A stretch of 64,000 nucleotides of DNA. Source: Pantanalinema sp. GBBB05 (lineage in GTDB: Bacteria; Cyanobacteriota; Cyanobacteriia; Leptolyngbyales; Leptolyngbyaceae). The first letter of the stretch is position 1. Every line of letters starts with the position of its first letter. The notes below the pieces were generated by a model. The model did not search any database. It was not told the DNA's origin and saw nothing but the letters and a program-made list of their open reading frames with translations. Positions 33,124-42,176 of this stretch are shown piece by piece. The stretch spans positions 124,001-188,000 of the forward strand of contig VRZD01000006.1 in assembly GCA_016743235.1 (NCBI GenBank), in the 5' to 3' direction. The position numbers and the translations under genes were made by a program.

Positions 33124-34068
33124 TTATGATTGAATTACTTGTGATTCTGAGACCTTAAATCGCCTTAATGTCTGACCAATTTCAGTCATCCGCCGATATT
33201 GATCGGCTTCTAAAGCTCCGGGAGGACGAAAGATGGCAGCCACCTCAAATTTTCCGGTAGCTGGATTGATGTAGTTCCTGACTCTGGCACACAGAATCGC
33301 AGTTTCACCAAATTTTCCCTGGCTTTGACAACGATCGAGATTAGTAGCAAAATCAACCGCTGCTCTAGGAGCTTGAATCCAAATATCACAGCTTTCCACT
33401 AATAACCGCGAGGTTAAGGTTAATCCCTGCTGTTGAAAACTTTTAATTGTGTACGGCACACATTGTGTCTTAATCCGGTGAATCGCTTTTCGATCGGCTT
33501 CCAGGGCCGTTTTTACAGGGGAGGCTTGCCAACTAGCAAAGCCTCGATTAGTTGCATAGTTTCCTGGATCACGGTGACCATAGTAAAACCGGGTGGGAGT
33601 ACCATTGGGATTTAATGTGCCTTCGGCGTTCCCAATTGCGATCGCGCCTGCACCTAACCGTCCAGCTTTACCAAATAAGCGATCGGTCGAAGATTTAGAC
33701 ATGGGTTGAGCAACCTGTTCCTGAAACAATTGGCTTGTTTGCTGCAACCGTTTTTCTATTCCCTTAGGAATTAAAGCAAAATCGAATTTCCCTTGAATAG
33801 CCGACTGCACAAACTCCGGACTTAGGAGCACACATAGCCCGACACTAATGAACACTCCCCACCAGAAGTAGAAGCCGCCGGGATATAGCCGACTTTGCTC
33901 CGGTTGAATGATTGGTTGGCGAGAAAGATTAATTGGAAAATTCTCCTCAATGATCTGAAGATTAGGAAGTTCAGCAACTGGCTGAGTGGGATTGGCACCC
34001 GTTTGAGACGCAGCGTCATTAGAGGAATACCAGCTTGGTACCCCCGCATCAGGCGTTGGCATGGACAA
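33124..34068 (-). CDS. Single-pass membrane protein with possible lysozyme-like domain
   Basis: The protein has 314 residues. After a Ser/Pro/Asn-rich cytoplasmic-type start (1-65) there is one membrane segment (about 66-86, YFWWGVFISVGLCVLLS). The outer part contains AGAIAIGNAEGTLNPNGTPTRFYYGHRDPGN and NRGFASWQA. I associate that pattern (an AEGT Glu followed by YYGHRDPGN) with cyanobacterial proteins suspected of being lysozyme-like, with the Glu as a possible acid. I have no firm family assignment. The gene is convergent with the GH13 gene. Confidence 0.65.
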   Translation of the reverse strand: MSMPTPDAGVPSWYSSNDAASQTGANPTQPVAELPNLQIIEENFPINLSRQPIIQPEQSRLYPGGFYFWWGVFISVGLCVLLSPEFVQSAIQGKFDFALIPKGIEKRLQQTSQLFQEQVAQPMSKSSTDRLFGKAGRLGAGAIAIGNAEGTLNPNGTPTRFYYGHRDPGNYATNRGFASWQASPVKTALEADRKAIHRIKTQCVPYTIKSFQQQGLTLTSRLLVESCDIWIQAPRAAVDFATNLDRCQSQGKFGETAILCARVRNYINPATGKFEVAAIFRPPGALEADQYRRMTEIGQTLRRFKVSESQVIQS

Positions 34069-34352
34069 AAAACCTTAAATCTTGCTAAGAGTTGATTCGT
34101 TTACAGATGTCAGCTTATAACCGAGCTTTCTAATCGGTTGAAGCTAAGTCATGAACTAATTCCACACACCTATATTCCGTCTAGACTCAGGTAAACCTTT
34201 ATCAGGCTAACTAATTTTGCCCATCTTGGTTGAGTTACGGATCGAAGTTAACTAAACTCAGCAAAATCTTAAGACAAAAATATAGCTTGAGGGGTAGAGA
34301 TTTTTGTTTATTGATAGAGTAATTTGTTGCTCAAGGATGCAACAAAGCTTAA

Positions 34353-35291
34353 ATTATAGTACTTGGTATTATTGAGCGCTCAGAGAAGAGTTTTATCCTA
34401 GAAAACGAAAATATTAAACTAACAATTCGACCCGACTTAGGGGGGCGAATTGATCAACTTCAAGATATCAGAACTGGTCATGAATGGCTTTGGCATCCCT
34501 CAGAGTATAACCTGGCAGAAACACGATCGCTTGCACTCGGAGCTAGCTTTGATGAACATTGGACAGGTGGATGGGATGAAATTTTTCCGAATGATACCGC
34601 TGGGGAATTTCAGGGATATCACTTAGTTGATCACGGGGAACTGTGGTCACAAAAGTGGCAGGTCATGACCACAACTGCTTTCAGTATCACTCTCAAATAT
34701 CAGTGTCAAACAGTTCCAGTAGCCGTAGAAAAAACGATTCAATTAGAACCTACCCGACCGGAAGCTCATATTCTCTATCAGCTTCATAATCAATCGGATC
34801 AAGTCATTCCATTTTTGTTAAAGCAACATGCCGCGATCGCCATTGAAGCTGGAGATGAAATCCTACTTCCTGATTGTTGGATTGAACCAGCATTTTTAGA
34901 ATTCAGCAAAATTATGGGGCAGGCTGGCAAAACTCGATTTCCTAACGCCTTAGCTGCCGATGGCAAAGAAGTTCAGGTGCAATATATTCCCAACTCATCC
35001 TCAAAATTGCAAGAGTTTTACTACAGTTCTGATTTAGCTGTGGGACAGTGTGGCATCCGGCATCGTCGATCGCACTCCTCTTTGCTGATGCGATTTGATA
35101 CCACTGATTTTCCCTTTGTCTGGGTGTTTCAAAGTTATGGTGGGTGGCGGGATCACTACGTCTTGGTGATGGAACCGGCAACGACGATGCCTGCTGATCT
35201 AGAAGTAGCTTGCCAACAAGGAACAGTCGCCCAACTTCAGCCCCAAAGTATTCAGCACCGTCGCCTGACCATTTGCTTAGAACGACAGTAG
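34353..35291 (+). CDS. Aldose 1-epimerase-like protein with damaged or unusual 5' end
   Basis: The galactose-mutarotase-like frame stays open from 34353 to the stop at 35291, but no ATG, GTG or TTG occurs in it until 34665. The 98 codons between 34371 and 34665 encode good family sequence: ILENENIKLTIRPDLGGRID, GHEWLWHPSEY, GGWDEIFPN and DHGELW. So a 208-residue annotation from 34665 would cut off the N-terminal third of the fold. An ATG at 34337 lies in another frame and would join this one if a single T near 34371-34373 were absent. Either a frameshift (real or a sequencing error) or an ATT start explains this. Catalytic His/Glu assignment is not attempted. Confidence 0.65.
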   Translation: MIVLGIIERSEKSFILENENIKLTIRPDLGGRIDQLQDIRTGHEWLWHPSEYNLAETRSLALGASFDEHWTGGWDEIFPNDTAGEFQGYHLVDHGELWSQKWQVMTTTAFSITLKYQCQTVPVAVEKTIQLEPTRPEAHILYQLHNQSDQVIPFLLKQHAAIAIEAGDEILLPDCWIEPAFLEFSKIMGQAGKTRFPNALAADGKEVQVQYIPNSSSKLQEFYYSSDLAVGQCGIRHRRSHSSLLMRFDTTDFPFVWVFQSYGGWRDHYVLVMEPATTMPADLEVACQQGTVAQLQPQSIQHRRLTICLERQ

Positions 35292-35321
35292 GATCGCTCA
35301 TCACAAGGCTTTAAAACTGCC

Positions 35322-35363
35322 TAGCCCTCTCAACCTTCTGAAATTGCAGGATTGAGAGGGCTA
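35322..35363. terminator. Bidirectional terminator between mutarotase-like and MBOAT genes
   Basis: TAGCCCTCTCAA (35322-35333) and TTGAGAGGGCTA (35352-35363) form a perfect 12-bp stem over an 18-base loop between convergent genes. Confidence 0.75.
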
Positions 35364-35383
35364 AGTTCAAGGGGATGAGTGGT

Positions 35384-36883
35384 TTAGAAATCGAAGTAAA
35401 TGTAGGGTAGCGCTCCCTGAGGCGCTAAAAGCCAAACCGCAAACAAGCAAGCAGGCACCAACATCAGTTTAAATGTCCAACTGAGTTGCAGTTTGAGGAT
35501 ATGTTTGAAGGCGTAAAACAGCACCATAGCTGCCGTCATCAGGCATAGCAGCAAGGCAATTTGTAAGGGATCAAGCCCGATCGTTTCCACATAAACCTTC
35601 TGAGCAAACTGTGGATCGGCTGACTTGCCCCAAAGATGCTGCACCACATACCAGGAATCTTTCAGATTCGGTAAGCGGAAAAAGATCCAGGTGAAGAACA
35701 CCATGAACTGAGTCAGAAACCAGGCGGTTAGAACGCCCCAGAGACTGTTCCAGAAGCGACTTAGACGCTTGCTTTGCTTAGAAATTAGATCCGTTAACCG
35801 ATGGACCACCAACGCCACACCATGCAAGATGCCCCAAACCACGAAGCCCCACGCTGCCCCATGCCAGAGTCCCGCGATCGCCATCACAATCATCAAGTTC
35901 AAGCAGGTACGCCACACACCTTGACGAGAACCACCTAGCGGAAAGTATAAGTAATTCCGCAGCCAGTCCCCTAAGGTCATGTGCCAGCGTCGCCAAAATT
36001 CCGAGATATTGGTGGTCAGGTAAGGAAAGTCAAAGTTAGGCGGCAGGTTGAACCCCAGTAGCACGGCAGTTCCCCGCGCCATATCGACATAGCCACTAAA
36101 GTCTAAGTAAAGCTGAAAGCCATAGGCAAAGGTGGCTAACCATAAATCGCCACTCCCCGCCCGTTGTAGATTCTGGAAGCTTAGATCGACCAAAATCCCT
36201 AAATTATCGGCTAATAAGCCTTTCTTGATCGCCCCACAGGCAATTAACCATAGACCATCGGCCACGCGATCGACGGTAGGAGCCGATTGTGCTTGTAACT
36301 GCGGTGCCATGACCTGATACCGCGTAATTGGTCCTGATAGCAGTTTGGCAAAGAATAATTTATAGGCAGAAAACTTGAGAAATTGATGCGTAGCGGGCGC
36401 CCCCCGATAGACATCGACTAAATAAGCAATGCACTCAAAACAAAAGAAGCTCAGACCTATAGGCGCAATCAGATTCAAACTCGTCCATTGTGCCCCCGTT
36501 TGCAAGGCAGGAGAGCCAAATAAGGTGCCTAAGTTCGTTAGGGCAAAAGGAATGTACTTGAAGCCAAACAACAGCAGCACATTAATGACAATGCCGAACC
36601 AGAGCAATTTTAAGCGGCGACGGTTCCAATCTTGTTGGGCAAACTGCCAGTCATTGATCCGCCAGTCGGGAGGCATGGCGATCGCTTGCCCCAACCGAAA
36701 ATTGACCCAAGTGCCTGCTAACAATAGGGGAATATAGCCTGCTTGCTGACCGGGGAGGGAGGCATAGAACACGAGGCTGGCAATTAGCAGTGTCCACAAC
36801 CGCAGTTGTTGCTGGCGGACTGACCAGTAGATGCCCAAGACACTGAGCAGAAAGACAGCATAGGACAGGGAAATAAACGTCAT
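35384..36883 (-). CDS. MBOAT-family O-acyltransferase (AlgI/DltB type)
   Basis: The product has about 499 residues with ten or more hydrophobic segments. AlgI-type blocks are visible: APIGLSFFCFECIAYLVDVYRG, LDFSGYVDMARGTA, NISEFWRRWHMTLGDWLRNYLYFPLGGSR and the catalytic His in AGLWHGAAWGF near residue 330. It would move an acyl group across the membrane onto an extracellular polysaccharide or similar acceptor. The start at 36883 gives the usual N-terminus (MTFISLSYAVFLL). An upstream ATG at 36964 adds an unusual Cys-rich leader. The partner AlgJ/X-type esterase gene is not adjacent. Confidence 0.88.
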   Translation of the reverse strand: MTFISLSYAVFLLSVLGIYWSVRQQQLRLWTLLIASLVFYASLPGQQAGYIPLLLAGTWVNFRLGQAIAMPPDWRINDWQFAQQDWNRRRLKLLWFGIVINVLLLFGFKYIPFALTNLGTLFGSPALQTGAQWTSLNLIAPIGLSFFCFECIAYLVDVYRGAPATHQFLKFSAYKLFFAKLLSGPITRYQVMAPQLQAQSAPTVDRVADGLWLIACGAIKKGLLADNLGILVDLSFQNLQRAGSGDLWLATFAYGFQLYLDFSGYVDMARGTAVLLGFNLPPNFDFPYLTTNISEFWRRWHMTLGDWLRNYLYFPLGGSRQGVWRTCLNLMIVMAIAGLWHGAAWGFVVWGILHGVALVVHRLTDLISKQSKRLSRFWNSLWGVLTAWFLTQFMVFFTWIFFRLPNLKDSWYVVQHLWGKSADPQFAQKVYVETIGLDPLQIALLLCLMTAAMVLFYAFKHILKLQLSWTFKLMLVPACLFAVWLLAPQGALPYIYFDF

Positions 36884-37410
36884 AAGCGGTAAATCAAGGA
36901 GTAACGTGCAGTCTCCACAACACACTGAAATGGAATGGGCTTGATTATAGTGAAACTCTGGCAAATGAGCGAACTTCTTTTTAATTCGATCTGATCATGT
37001 AGCGCTCCGCTTAATCTACTCATGTCAGCCTATGTTCTATTTGATACATAGCCTATACTGATTTTATGGTTGTGCTAGTGATGCTCATGAAGCAAAAGTT
37101 TTTGAATAAATTGATGTAGCAGCAAGAAAGGCTTAAGTCTTAGACTTAAGGTATAAGCAGGGCTGGAAATACTTAAAGCTTTTTAACAAAAGATTGGATA
37201 TGGATAAGAAGCAAGCTTTGAAGTCTGCTTCTGTCTCTTACATAACATCCAGAATCCTTAACCGTTCAGAAACAAAGAGTAGTCTCTAACAATTGACGCT
37301 GGGACGAGATACCTTGCAGCCAAAACTAGCTACTGCTCTCTGATGAGTTATAGCTTGAAGAAAGTACAAATTCTAGAAATTTATAAATAAAAAAAGGAAA
37401 CAAAATTCAA
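36884..37410. other. Intergenic region with a short palindrome
   Basis: More than 500 bases separate the divergent MBOAT and GUN4 genes. The only structure I see is a perfect inverted repeat, CTTAAGTC-TTA-GACTTAAG, at 37132-37150. No gene, RNA gene or mobile element is evident. Confidence 0.45.
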
Positions 37411-38070
37411 ATGTTTAGAAAAACTCAGATTCTAGGCATCTGGTTTTTGGGAACGATTGGTTTGCTAGGTCTACTAGCGTTACAGTATAGCCAGTCTTGT
37501 CAAGCTAATTATACAAAATTGGAGCAATTGCTAATTGATAAGAAATGGGCAGAGGCAGATCAGGAAACTAGTGAGCTTATTAGCAAGATTTTGAGAAAGG
37601 CAGTCGATCGAAAAAGGTTTTTTGGATATTCTGTTTTAGATACATTCCAGCTAAATCAGTACCGAAGTTGGCTTCTATACTTGGAAGGGCTACCTTGTGA
37701 AGACCTCAAAATAATTGACCAGTTATGGTCAAGAAGTAGCAATGGAAACTTTGGGTTGAAGGCTCAAGCACAAATTGCACTATCTATATCCAAGATTGTT
37801 GAAGTTAAAGGGAAGCCTAGACGAGTAGTGAGCCTGTCTGACCTTGAGAAGAGGTTGGGATGGACTCATCTTAGCGCTCCTCACCAACCCGATGCTAAAT
37901 TATATTTTGACGTTCCGGCATGGTACTTACCTGCGCAGCATCCAGAAAAAAACCGAGGTTTTCTACCTTCAGATCGTTGGTTAGTCGAGAATAATGGAAA
38001 GCCTCATTATTCCTATGACCAAGCTTTAGTGCATTTCATCAGGTGTACTCAAACTGGTGCATTGAAGTAA
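37411..38070 (+). CDS. Membrane-anchored GUN4-domain protein
   Basis: The protein has 219 residues. Residues 7-28 are a hydrophobic anchor or uncleaved signal. The GUN4 domain starts at YTKLEQLLIDKKWAEADQETSELI (about 35) and continues with LPCEDLKIIDQLWSRSSNGNFGLKAQ near 100. GUN4 proteins bind porphyrins and stimulate magnesium chelatase. This one is not the canonical soluble form. It has an N-terminal anchor and an inserted KGKPRRVVSLSDLEKRLGW stretch. Many cyanobacterial GUN4-domain paralogues have unknown roles, so a chlorophyll function is not certain. AAGGA lies about 13 bases before the ATG. Confidence 0.82.
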   Translation: MFRKTQILGIWFLGTIGLLGLLALQYSQSCQANYTKLEQLLIDKKWAEADQETSELISKILRKAVDRKRFFGYSVLDTFQLNQYRSWLLYLEGLPCEDLKIIDQLWSRSSNGNFGLKAQAQIALSISKIVEVKGKPRRVVSLSDLEKRLGWTHLSAPHQPDAKLYFDVPAWYLPAQHPEKNRGFLPSDRWLVENNGKPHYSYDQALVHFIRCTQTGALK

Positions 38071-38216
38071 GCAACATTTTATAGCACTTATTTCTGTAAA
38101 ACTAAACTGAAAAACCTGCATAGTGATGCAGAAAACACAGGTCAAAACAGCGATCGTGATACGGTTTCCCCTGGACAACTTCATTCATCCTATAGAGCAA
38201 GGCATTCAGGGAAAGT

Positions 38217-40127
38217 ATGGCTTTTGACACAAGCGCAGCGGCGATGGTCACTGGGCAGAACGGTTATGTCGTTGACCCAGTTTTTACTGTGGGAGAAACC
38301 ATCGATGGGTACACTCCGCCTGGAATTTTAGATGGCATTGGGGCTTATCAATTAGATGACAATACTGTGCGAGTGATTGTCAACCACGAACTTGCGAATG
38401 GACGTGGCTACAGTTATCAAGTTGATGGGACAAACGGTAGCGTAACGATTCCTGGTGGGGCACGGTTAAGCTACTTTGATATCGATCGTCAAACCTTGCA
38501 GATTATTGATTCTGGCTTGGCATTTGACACAATTTACGATCGAGCAGGTAATGTTGTCGATGATCCAGCCACCCAGCTTGATTTTGGTAGCCTCAACCGC
38601 TTTTGCTCCGGTCAATTGTTGGAAGCCCATCAGTTTGGCAATGGGATTGGGTTGGAAGATCGGATCTACTTGGCTGGAGAAGAAAATAGCGGTGGCACAG
38701 AGTGGGCATTAGATACCACCACTGGTGATTTATGGGCTGTTCCCGCAATGGGATATGCTGCCTGGGAAAATGTCACAGAACTGAATACCGGATGCACCGA
38801 TAAAGTTGCATTTTTGATCGGTGACGATCGGGCAGGGGCGCCGCTGTTACTGTATGTTGGTGATAAAAATCCTGATGGCAACTTCCTGGAACGCAATGGT
38901 CTTAGTCAAGGCAAACTCTATGTTTGGGTAGCGGATGACCCCAACTGTTGCCATGATGCGATCGAAGAAGATCCCAGTGAATTTAATGGTACAGGCAATA
39001 GTCTAGCTGGCAAATTTGTTGAGATTGACTACTACCGTCCTGACTTAAAGAATAGCCTTGAAGATATTAATGGCGACGGTACGATCAGAGCAACCGAGTT
39101 TGCTTACGATGAAAACGGCTATGCTACCCAGGCAAAACAAGACGCTCTTGCCAGAGCCGTTAGTAACTTCCAATTTTCTCGTCCAGAAGATGTATCCACT
39201 AATCCTGCCGATGGCACTCAAGCCGTACTGGCGTCTACAGGACGGGCAGAACTATTTGGTGGTGCTGATACCTGGGGGACAACCTACTTAGTTGATGTAG
39301 ATTTCGAAAAATTGGCTCAGGGTCAAATCACGGCTCAACTCAAGATTCTTTATGACGGCAATGATGCGGGTGCGGGGCAGTTCTCTAATCCCGATCAGGG
39401 ATTACGCAGCCCTGATAACCTGGATTGGTCAGAAGATGGATACATCTATATTCAGGAAGACCGTTCAACTACACCTGCAACCTTATTTGGTGGTACATCT
39501 GGCGAAGAAGCTTCGATCTGGCAACTTGATCCAAGCACTGGAGATTTGACCCGGATTGCTGAAATCGATCGTTCTGCCGTTCCGGATGGTCAAACCGATA
39601 GCCGCCCCACGGATTTAGGCAATTGGGAAACCTCGGGGATTTTGGATGTTTCCAGTTTATTCGAGCAAGCTCCAGGAACCCTGTTTCTCTTTGATGTCCA
39701 AGCTCACAGCCTTACAGGGGATGCCATTACCAGCCAGAACCTAGTTGAAGGTGGACAACTGGCGTTCCTGGCTGCTAATCAGACACTCAATGGTGGTAAT
39801 GGACAGGATGAATTAACCGGATTTATCGGCAATGATACATTGATTGGCGGTAATGGTAGAGATACCCTCCACGGTGGTCGGGGTGCTGATTTACTCACAG
39901 GTGGCAATGGCAGGGATACCTTTGTGTTAGCTGCTCAAGAGGGCACAGACACCATTACCGACTTTGGGACTGGTCGGGATGTGATTGGCTTAGCGGGTGG
40001 CTTAACCTTCGGTGATCTCAATTTCTCAGGTAACAATATTCTGTTGACTTCTACCAATGAGGTCTTAGCTACACTAACAGGGATAGACACCACAACACTG
40101 ACTTCAAACAATTTCGTTATTGTCTAA
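38217..40127 (+). CDS. PhoX/DUF839-like protein with C-terminal RTX repeats
   Basis: The protein has 636 residues. It starts without a Sec signal. The N-terminal 530 residues resemble PhoX/DUF839 phosphatases: VIVNHELANGRGYSY, YLAGEENSGGTEWALD, SRPEDVSTNPADGTQAVLASTG, and a C-terminal FLFDVQAHSLTGD. At about 535-585, nonapeptide RTX repeats (GGNGQDELTG, GGNGRDTLHG, GGNGRDTF) bind calcium. Such proteins leave the cell by a type I (HlyBD/TolC-like) exporter, recognised at the C-terminus. A secreted, calcium-dependent phosphatase is likely. I could not locate all PhoX metal ligands, so activity is inferred. Confidence 0.8.
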   Translation: MAFDTSAAAMVTGQNGYVVDPVFTVGETIDGYTPPGILDGIGAYQLDDNTVRVIVNHELANGRGYSYQVDGTNGSVTIPGGARLSYFDIDRQTLQIIDSGLAFDTIYDRAGNVVDDPATQLDFGSLNRFCSGQLLEAHQFGNGIGLEDRIYLAGEENSGGTEWALDTTTGDLWAVPAMGYAAWENVTELNTGCTDKVAFLIGDDRAGAPLLLYVGDKNPDGNFLERNGLSQGKLYVWVADDPNCCHDAIEEDPSEFNGTGNSLAGKFVEIDYYRPDLKNSLEDINGDGTIRATEFAYDENGYATQAKQDALARAVSNFQFSRPEDVSTNPADGTQAVLASTGRAELFGGADTWGTTYLVDVDFEKLAQGQITAQLKILYDGNDAGAGQFSNPDQGLRSPDNLDWSEDGYIYIQEDRSTTPATLFGGTSGEEASIWQLDPSTGDLTRIAEIDRSAVPDGQTDSRPTDLGNWETSGILDVSSLFEQAPGTLFLFDVQAHSLTGDAITSQNLVEGGQLAFLAANQTLNGGNGQDELTGFIGNDTLIGGNGRDTLHGGRGADLLTGGNGRDTFVLAAQEGTDTITDFGTGRDVIGLAGGLTFGDLNFSGNNILLTSTNEVLATLTGIDTTTLTSNNFVIV

Positions 40128-40130
40128 CGG

Positions 40131-40195
40131 TGATTGACTGGGCGATCGCTCTCAATTAAGGACAGTTCTGCCAGAGAGCGATCGTCAGTCAATCA
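40131..40195. terminator. Long inverted repeat between convergent genes
   Basis: The arm at 40131-40153 and the arm at 40174-40195 are complementary over 21-22 bases except for one extra base, with a 20-base loop. Each arm contains GAGAGCGATCG or its complement. It sits between the RTX gene stop and the opposing kinase stop and probably terminates both. No T-run follows on the plus strand. Confidence 0.65.
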
Positions 40196-40220
40196 GGGGT
40201 ACTAGTCTAACTAATTTGAC

Positions 40221-42176
40221 TCAACGTTTAATCACCGCATTGATTGTTGTCAATAAATCTTTGATCGTAAATGGTTTGGGAAGAAAGGCGAGAACATCAT
40301 GATCTGTGGCATCGGAACAGATTTCACTCGTGACTAATCCGCTGACAGCAACAATTCGCACTTGTGGATTAATCTCTTTCAGGGTCCGAATTGCCAATGC
40401 TCCATCCATTGATGGCATCATCATATCGACAATGACTACATCAATCTCCGGGAGATGCTGCATATATAGAGAAATTGCTTCTACACCATCACGAGCCGTT
40501 AATGTTTGATAGCCATGAGCTTCTAATGAATTTTGCACAATTTCACAAATAGCTGCTTCATCATCCACAATTAGTACCGTTTCTCCATGCCCATCCGCTA
40601 ACCCACTATCTTCTGATTGGAGATTTCCAGTCGGAGCGATCGCAGGTAAAAACACATTAAATTGCGTCCCTTGGTGCACCTCACTGGTAACTGTAATAAA
40701 GCCCCCATGGCTTTTGACAATGCCCATGACGGTTGATAATCCTAGCCCAGTCCCTTTACCGAATTCCTTGGTCGTAAAGAACGGCTCAAAAATGCGATCG
40801 AGATCTTCTAAGGGAATCCCTGTACCTGTGTCAGCCACTGTGAGCAGCAAATAAGCCCCCATTTTAGCTTCTGGATGGGCTTGAACAAACGCCGCATTAA
40901 TCTCTAAATTCTTGGCTGAAAGTGTGAGTTGACCACCCTTAGGCATTGCATCTCGGGCATTCACACACAGATTCATCAAGACCTGATGGAGCTGAGTGGA
41001 ATCACCCGAAACTGTCCACAGTTCTGGGGCAATCTGAGTAGAAATAGTGATGGATTTAGGAAAAGTTTCCTCCACGATATGCTTGATTTCTTGCAATAAA
41101 GTCTCCGGTTGAATTAGAGTATGCTTCCCTTCTATCCCACGGACAAATGACATGACCTGCCGCAGCAACTCGGCACCACGTTTCGTATTTGTTTCCAGCA
41201 GCTTTAGCCAGCGTTGGCTTTGGTCATCCTGATCTTTGGTTGCCAGGAGTTGAACTGACATGAGAATTGGCGTTAGCAAGTTATTCAGATCATGCGCGAT
41301 CCCGCTGGCTAACGTCCCCAAGCTCTCCATCCGCTGCGATCGCAACAGTTGCCGTTCCAGTTGTTTACGTTCAGTCACATCCTGAATCAGAACGTAGGTT
41401 CCCACAACTACATCACCCTCAAAATGAGGAATATAGGTAATCTCAAGATGATGCAATTGATCCTGACGGGGAAACGTGTTTTCATACGTCACAGTTTGCC
41501 CTGAAAGTGCCAGCTTCAGCTTCGGCAATAGTTCCTCATACATGACCTCGCCAAGCAGTTCACGCATATGCCGATTTTGCAGGGCTGTACGGGGGAGTTG
41601 AAACCACTCTTCATAAGCTCGATTGACAAAGCGATAGCAGTGGTCGCGATCGATGTAGGAGATCATCACTGGCAATGCATCCGTAATCAGCCGGAGCTGC
41701 CCCTCACGTTGCCGCAGCATCTCTTCGGCTAGAATGCGTTCCTGAATTTGCTGTTCTAACTGGAAGTTCTGTTCCTGGACCTGGCGGGTCAGGTTACGGA
41801 GGTTAAGGTGAAGTTGAATCCGGGCTAGCACCTCTTCTTGCTGAAAGGGCTTGGTGATATAGTCCACAGCGCCTAGGCGCAAGCCCTTGACCTTATCCAC
41901 GGTGTCCGATAGGGCAGTCATGAAGATAATCGGTGTATCTTTAGTCGAGGCCTGAGCCTTCAAGACCTGACAGGTTTCAAATCCGTCTATATCCGGCATC
42001 AGGATATCCAGCAGAATCAGGTCTGGTTTAGCATACTCTACTTTTTGCAAGGCGCTCTTGCCGCTTTGAGCCACCAGCACTTTGAAACCAGAATCTCGCA
42101 ACACGTCAAATAGAAGATTCAGGTTGGCTGGTGTATCGTCAACAATCAGAATTGTCGATGGGGAGACAGTATTCAT
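40221..42176 (-). CDS. Hybrid histidine kinase (REC-PAS-HisKA-HATPase-REC)
   Basis: The protein has 651 residues. A first receiver (about 8-122; phospho-Asp in LILLDILMPDIDG) leads into a coiled coil (125-155). A PAS domain (about 160-270), a HisKA domain with the phospho-His in ASGIAHDLNNLL (about 295) and an ATPase domain (N box LCVNARDAMPKGG, G boxes DTGTGIP and GKGTGLGLS) follow. The last part is a second receiver (VVIVDMMMPSMDG, about 575). It has no membrane segment. Its ATG overlaps the TGA of the upstream kinase gene (ATGA), so the two are coupled. The two kinases probably form one phosphorelay with the preceding hydrolase gene. Confidence 0.93.
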   Translation of the reverse strand: MNTVSPSTILIVDDTPANLNLLFDVLRDSGFKVLVAQSGKSALQKVEYAKPDLILLDILMPDIDGFETCQVLKAQASTKDTPIIFMTALSDTVDKVKGLRLGAVDYITKPFQQEEVLARIQLHLNLRNLTRQVQEQNFQLEQQIQERILAEEMLRQREGQLRLITDALPVMISYIDRDHCYRFVNRAYEEWFQLPRTALQNRHMRELLGEVMYEELLPKLKLALSGQTVTYENTFPRQDQLHHLEITYIPHFEGDVVVGTYVLIQDVTERKQLERQLLRSQRMESLGTLASGIAHDLNNLLTPILMSVQLLATKDQDDQSQRWLKLLETNTKRGAELLRQVMSFVRGIEGKHTLIQPETLLQEIKHIVEETFPKSITISTQIAPELWTVSGDSTQLHQVLMNLCVNARDAMPKGGQLTLSAKNLEINAAFVQAHPEAKMGAYLLLTVADTGTGIPLEDLDRIFEPFFTTKEFGKGTGLGLSTVMGIVKSHGGFITVTSEVHQGTQFNVFLPAIAPTGNLQSEDSGLADGHGETVLIVDDEAAICEIVQNSLEAHGYQTLTARDGVEAISLYMQHLPEIDVVIVDMMMPSMDGALAIRTLKEINPQVRIVAVSGLVTSEICSDATDHDVLAFLPKPFTIKDLLTTINAVIKR

